From Variovorax brevis (lineage in GTDB: Bacteria > Pseudomonadota > Gammaproteobacteria > Burkholderiales > Burkholderiaceae_C): a stretch of DNA of 64,000 bases. Under the pieces are notes generated by a model. It ran no database searches. It had not been told where the DNA came from and worked only from the letters and a program-made list of their open reading frames with translations. This document shows positions 62,016-64,000 of the stretch, in pieces (positions within the stretch are counted from its first letter, which is position 1; each line of letters starts with the position of its first letter). Made by a program: the position numbers and the translations under genes. The stretch covers positions 248,001 through 312,000 of the forward strand of contig NZ_JASZYG010000002.1 of the NCBI RefSeq assembly GCF_030317105.1. The letters run 5' to 3'.

Positions 62016-64000
62016 ATGAAAGCGAATGCAACAACAACAAGATCAACAGGCAGGCGCGGCCGATGGCTCTGGCTTGCGACCGTGTGGCTGGCGGGCATGG
62101 CCTTCGTGCTGCTGCTCGCACGACCGCTGCACGCACAGGAAGCACCTTCATCGCGCGAGAAGACCGAGAGCCCCTACTTCTTCGTCAAGAGCGACGACCC
62201 TTCGCTGGATCGCCTGCCGCTCAAGCACACCGACGTCGACGTCAAGATCTCCGGCGTGATTGCCGACGTGCGCGTCACGCAGACCTATCGCAACGAAGGC
62301 ACGCGCGCCATTGAAGCGAAGTACGTTTTTCCGGGTTCGACACGCGCTGCGGTCAACGGCCTGAGCGTGCGTCTGGCGGACCGGCTCATTACCGCGCAAA
62401 TCCGCGAGAAGCAACAGGCGCGCACCGAGTACGACAACGCGAAGCGCGAAGGCAAAACGGCCGCGCTGCTGGAACAGCACATGCCCAACGTGTTCCAGAT
62501 GAACGTCGCCAACATCCTGCCGGGCGATGAAGTGAAGGTGGAGCTTCGCTACAACGAACTGCTGGTTCCGCACGCCGGCAACTACCAGTTCGTGTTTCCC
62601 ACGGTCGTGGGGCCGCGCTACAACAGCCCGCAATCGGGCAACGCGCAGGCCCAATGGGTTGCACAGCCGACCTTGCGTGCCGGCGAGGCGCCGAACACGG
62701 CATTCGCGCTGAAGGTCGCGATCGACACGCCGATCGGCATCAAGGAAATCCGTTCGGGCACGCACGCGATCGACGTTCAAAAGAAGAACGACGACTCCAC
62801 GCACGCCGATGTGCAACTCGCGGCGGACGCGCACAACGCCAACAGGGACTTCGTGCTCGACTACCGCCTTGCCGGCGCCACCATCGAGTCGGGCCTCATG
62901 CTCTACAAGGGGCAAGGCGACAAGGCCGAGAACTTCTTCCTCGCGATGGTCGAGCCGCCCAAATCCATCGCGGCCAGCGTCATCTCGCCGCGCGACTACA
63001 TCTTCGTGGTCGACATCTCCGGCTCGATGCACGGCTTTCCGCTGGACACCGCAAAGAAGGTGCTCGAGCGCCTCATCGGCGGACTGCGGCCCAGCGACAC
63101 CTTCAACGTGCTGCTGTTCTCGGGCAGCAACAAGATGCTGTCGCCGCACTCGGTGCCCGCCACGCGCGCCAACATCGACCAGGCGCTGGCCACCATCGAG
63201 CGCTTTCAGGGCAGCGGCAGCACGGAGCTGATTCCCGCACTCCATCGCGCGTACGCAGAGCCCAAGAGCGACAAGGTGTCGCGCACCATCGTCGTCGTGA
63301 CCGACGGCTACGTGACGGTGGAGCGCGAAGCCTTCGAACTGGTGCGCAAGAACCTCTCCAAAGCCAACCTCTTCGCCTTCGGCATCGGCAGCGCCGTGAA
63401 CCGCGAGCTGATCGAAGGTCTGGCGCGTGCCGGCATGGGCGAGCCTTTCGTCGTCACCGACCCGATCCAGGCGCCGGCCCAAGCGGCGCGCTTTCGCCGC
63501 ATGATCGAGTCGCCGGTGCTCACGCAGGTCAAGGCACGCTTCAACGGCCTCGACGTGTACGACGTCGAACCAGCCGCCCTGCCCGACGTGCTGGGTGAAC
63601 GCCCGGTCATCGTCTTCGGCAAGTGGCGCGGCGAGCCCAACGGCAGTGTCGTCATCGAAGGCCAAGGCGCGGAAGGGCCCTATCGCCGGGAGTTGCGCAT
63701 CGAGGCAGGCACGCGCCAGGACGCCGTTGCGCTGCGCAGCCTGTGGGCCCGCCACCGCATCGCGAGCCTGAGCGATCAGGAAGCGCTGGATGGCTCGAAG
63801 GCGCTGAAGCAGGACATCACCGACCTCGGCCTGCGCTACAGCCTGCTGACGCAGTACACCAGCTTCATTGCCGTCGACCAGGTGGTGCGAAATGCCGCGC
63901 CGCAAGCCAGCGCCAGCGTCGACCAGCCGCAACCCCTGCCCAAGGGCGTGAGCGAACTTGCGCTGGCGCAAAGCCCCGGTGCGGAAGTGCCGAGCACGCC
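62016..64000 (+). CDS. VIT and von Willebrand factor A domain protein, 3' end cut by window edge
   Basis: At least 661 residues are visible with no stop before the edge. A long N-terminal signal/anchor (about 19-42) is followed by a VIT domain (about 65-190: DVDVKISGVIADVRVTQTYRN, KYVFPGS) and a vWA domain with the metal-site pattern DISGSM (Asp333). A later region contains LWARHRIASL and LGLRYSLLTQYTSFIAVD, typical of the inter-alpha-trypsin-inhibitor-like proteins called marine proteobacterial sortase targets. Its C-terminus, where a sorting or membrane signal would be, is outside the window. GAGGAC lies just upstream of the ATG. The exact CreB tag upstream suggests CreBC control. Confidence 0.88.
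   Translation, partial: MKANATTTRSTGRRGRWLWLATVWLAGMAFVLLLARPLHAQEAPSSREKTESPYFFVKSDDPSLDRLPLKHTDVDVKISGVIADVRVTQTYRNEGTRAIEAKYVFPGSTRAAVNGLSVRLADRLITAQIREKQQARTEYDNAKREGKTAALLEQHMPNVFQMNVANILPGDEVKVELRYNELLVPHAGNYQFVFPTVVGPRYNSPQSGNAQAQWVAQPTLRAGEAPNTAFALKVAIDTPIGIKEIRSGTHAIDVQKKNDDSTHADVQLAADAHNANRDFVLDYRLAGATIESGLMLYKGQGDKAENFFLAMVEPPKSIAASVISPRDYIFVVDISGSMHGFPLDTAKKVLERLIGGLRPSDTFNVLLFSGSNKMLSPHSVPATRANIDQALATIERFQGSGSTELIPALHRAYAEPKSDKVSRTIVVVTDGYVTVEREAFELVRKNLSKANLFAFGIGSAVNRELIEGLARAGMGEPFVVTDPIQAPAQAARFRRMIESPVLTQVKARFNGLDVYDVEPAALPDVLGERPVIVFGKWRGEPNGSVVIEGQGAEGPYRRELRIEAGTRQDAVALRSLWARHRIASLSDQEALDGSKALKQDITDLGLRYSLLTQYTSFIAVDQVVRNAAPQASASVDQPQPLPKGVSELALAQSPGAEVPST

Noticed and set aside
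62148..63971. 607-codon open frame opposite the VIT/vWA gene
   Set aside because: Shadow; the plus strand shows VIT and vWA motifs in order.

Overview
The window looks like chromosomal DNA of a GC-rich betaproteobacterium of the order Burkholderiales, most likely family Comamonadaceae and close to Variovorax. This is an inference from gene content and gene style (GTP-type PEPCK, phasin, minCDE, fatty-acid cis/trans isomerase, CreBC, aromatic CoA-thioester catabolism, many LysR/MarR regulators). No sequence search was run. Coding density is high. I see no rRNA, tRNA, CRISPR array, prophage or intact insertion sequence.

Layout. 1-8.1 kb: a cut-off unknown gene, threonine ammonia-lyase, a 50-residue membrane peptide, pckG, a small membrane protein facing a LysR regulator, a metallophosphoesterase and PhoD. 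8.1-12.3 kb: a D-amino-acid dehydrogenase, a fused SpmA/SpmB-type membrane protein, a flavin reductase and a DMT exporter. 12.3-16 kb: a glutarate module (CoA-transferase plus gcdH) facing its probable LysR regulator, with a candidate operator between them. 16.2-21.2 kb: an exported GMC oxidase, acetoacetyl-CoA synthetase and an AsmA-like protein. 21.2-25.8 kb: a hotdog thioesterase, a nucleobase permease, minCDE and a phasin. 25.8-31.7 kb: Cti, then a secreted alpha-amylase translationally coupled to a secreted beta-propeller protein.

31.9-38 kb: a cobalamin adenosyltransferase, then a minus-strand operon (FAD monooxygenase/old-yellow-enzyme fusion, MarR, enoyl-CoA hydratase, acyl-CoA dehydrogenase, RidA) that fits aerobic 2-aminobenzoyl-CoA degradation but lacks the CoA ligase. 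38-40.7 kb: a D-lactate-dehydrogenase-like flavoprotein and a CsgG-like lipoprotein. 40.8-46.5 kb: mnmG, rsmG, a LysE exporter, parA, an alpha/beta hydrolase and parB. Two parS sites lie inside rsmG and mnmG, which marks this as the centromere and probably the origin-proximal part of the chromosome.

46.7-52.6 kb: a transglutaminase and two tiny genes, GST, an MFS transporter, an old yellow enzyme and a GDSL lipoprotein. 52.6-55.7 kb: a copper module (copA facing copZ-cueR) with MerR-type promoters in the gap. 55.7-64 kb: a TIGR04325-type methyltransferase, creBC, an extragenic region with two opposed copies of a large palindromic repeat, PBP1A, and a VIT/vWA protein running off the end. The VIT/vWA gene is preceded by an exact CreB-binding tag, so creBC, PBP1A and the VIT protein may form one envelope-stress unit. 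This and the paired palindromes are the points I would look at first.
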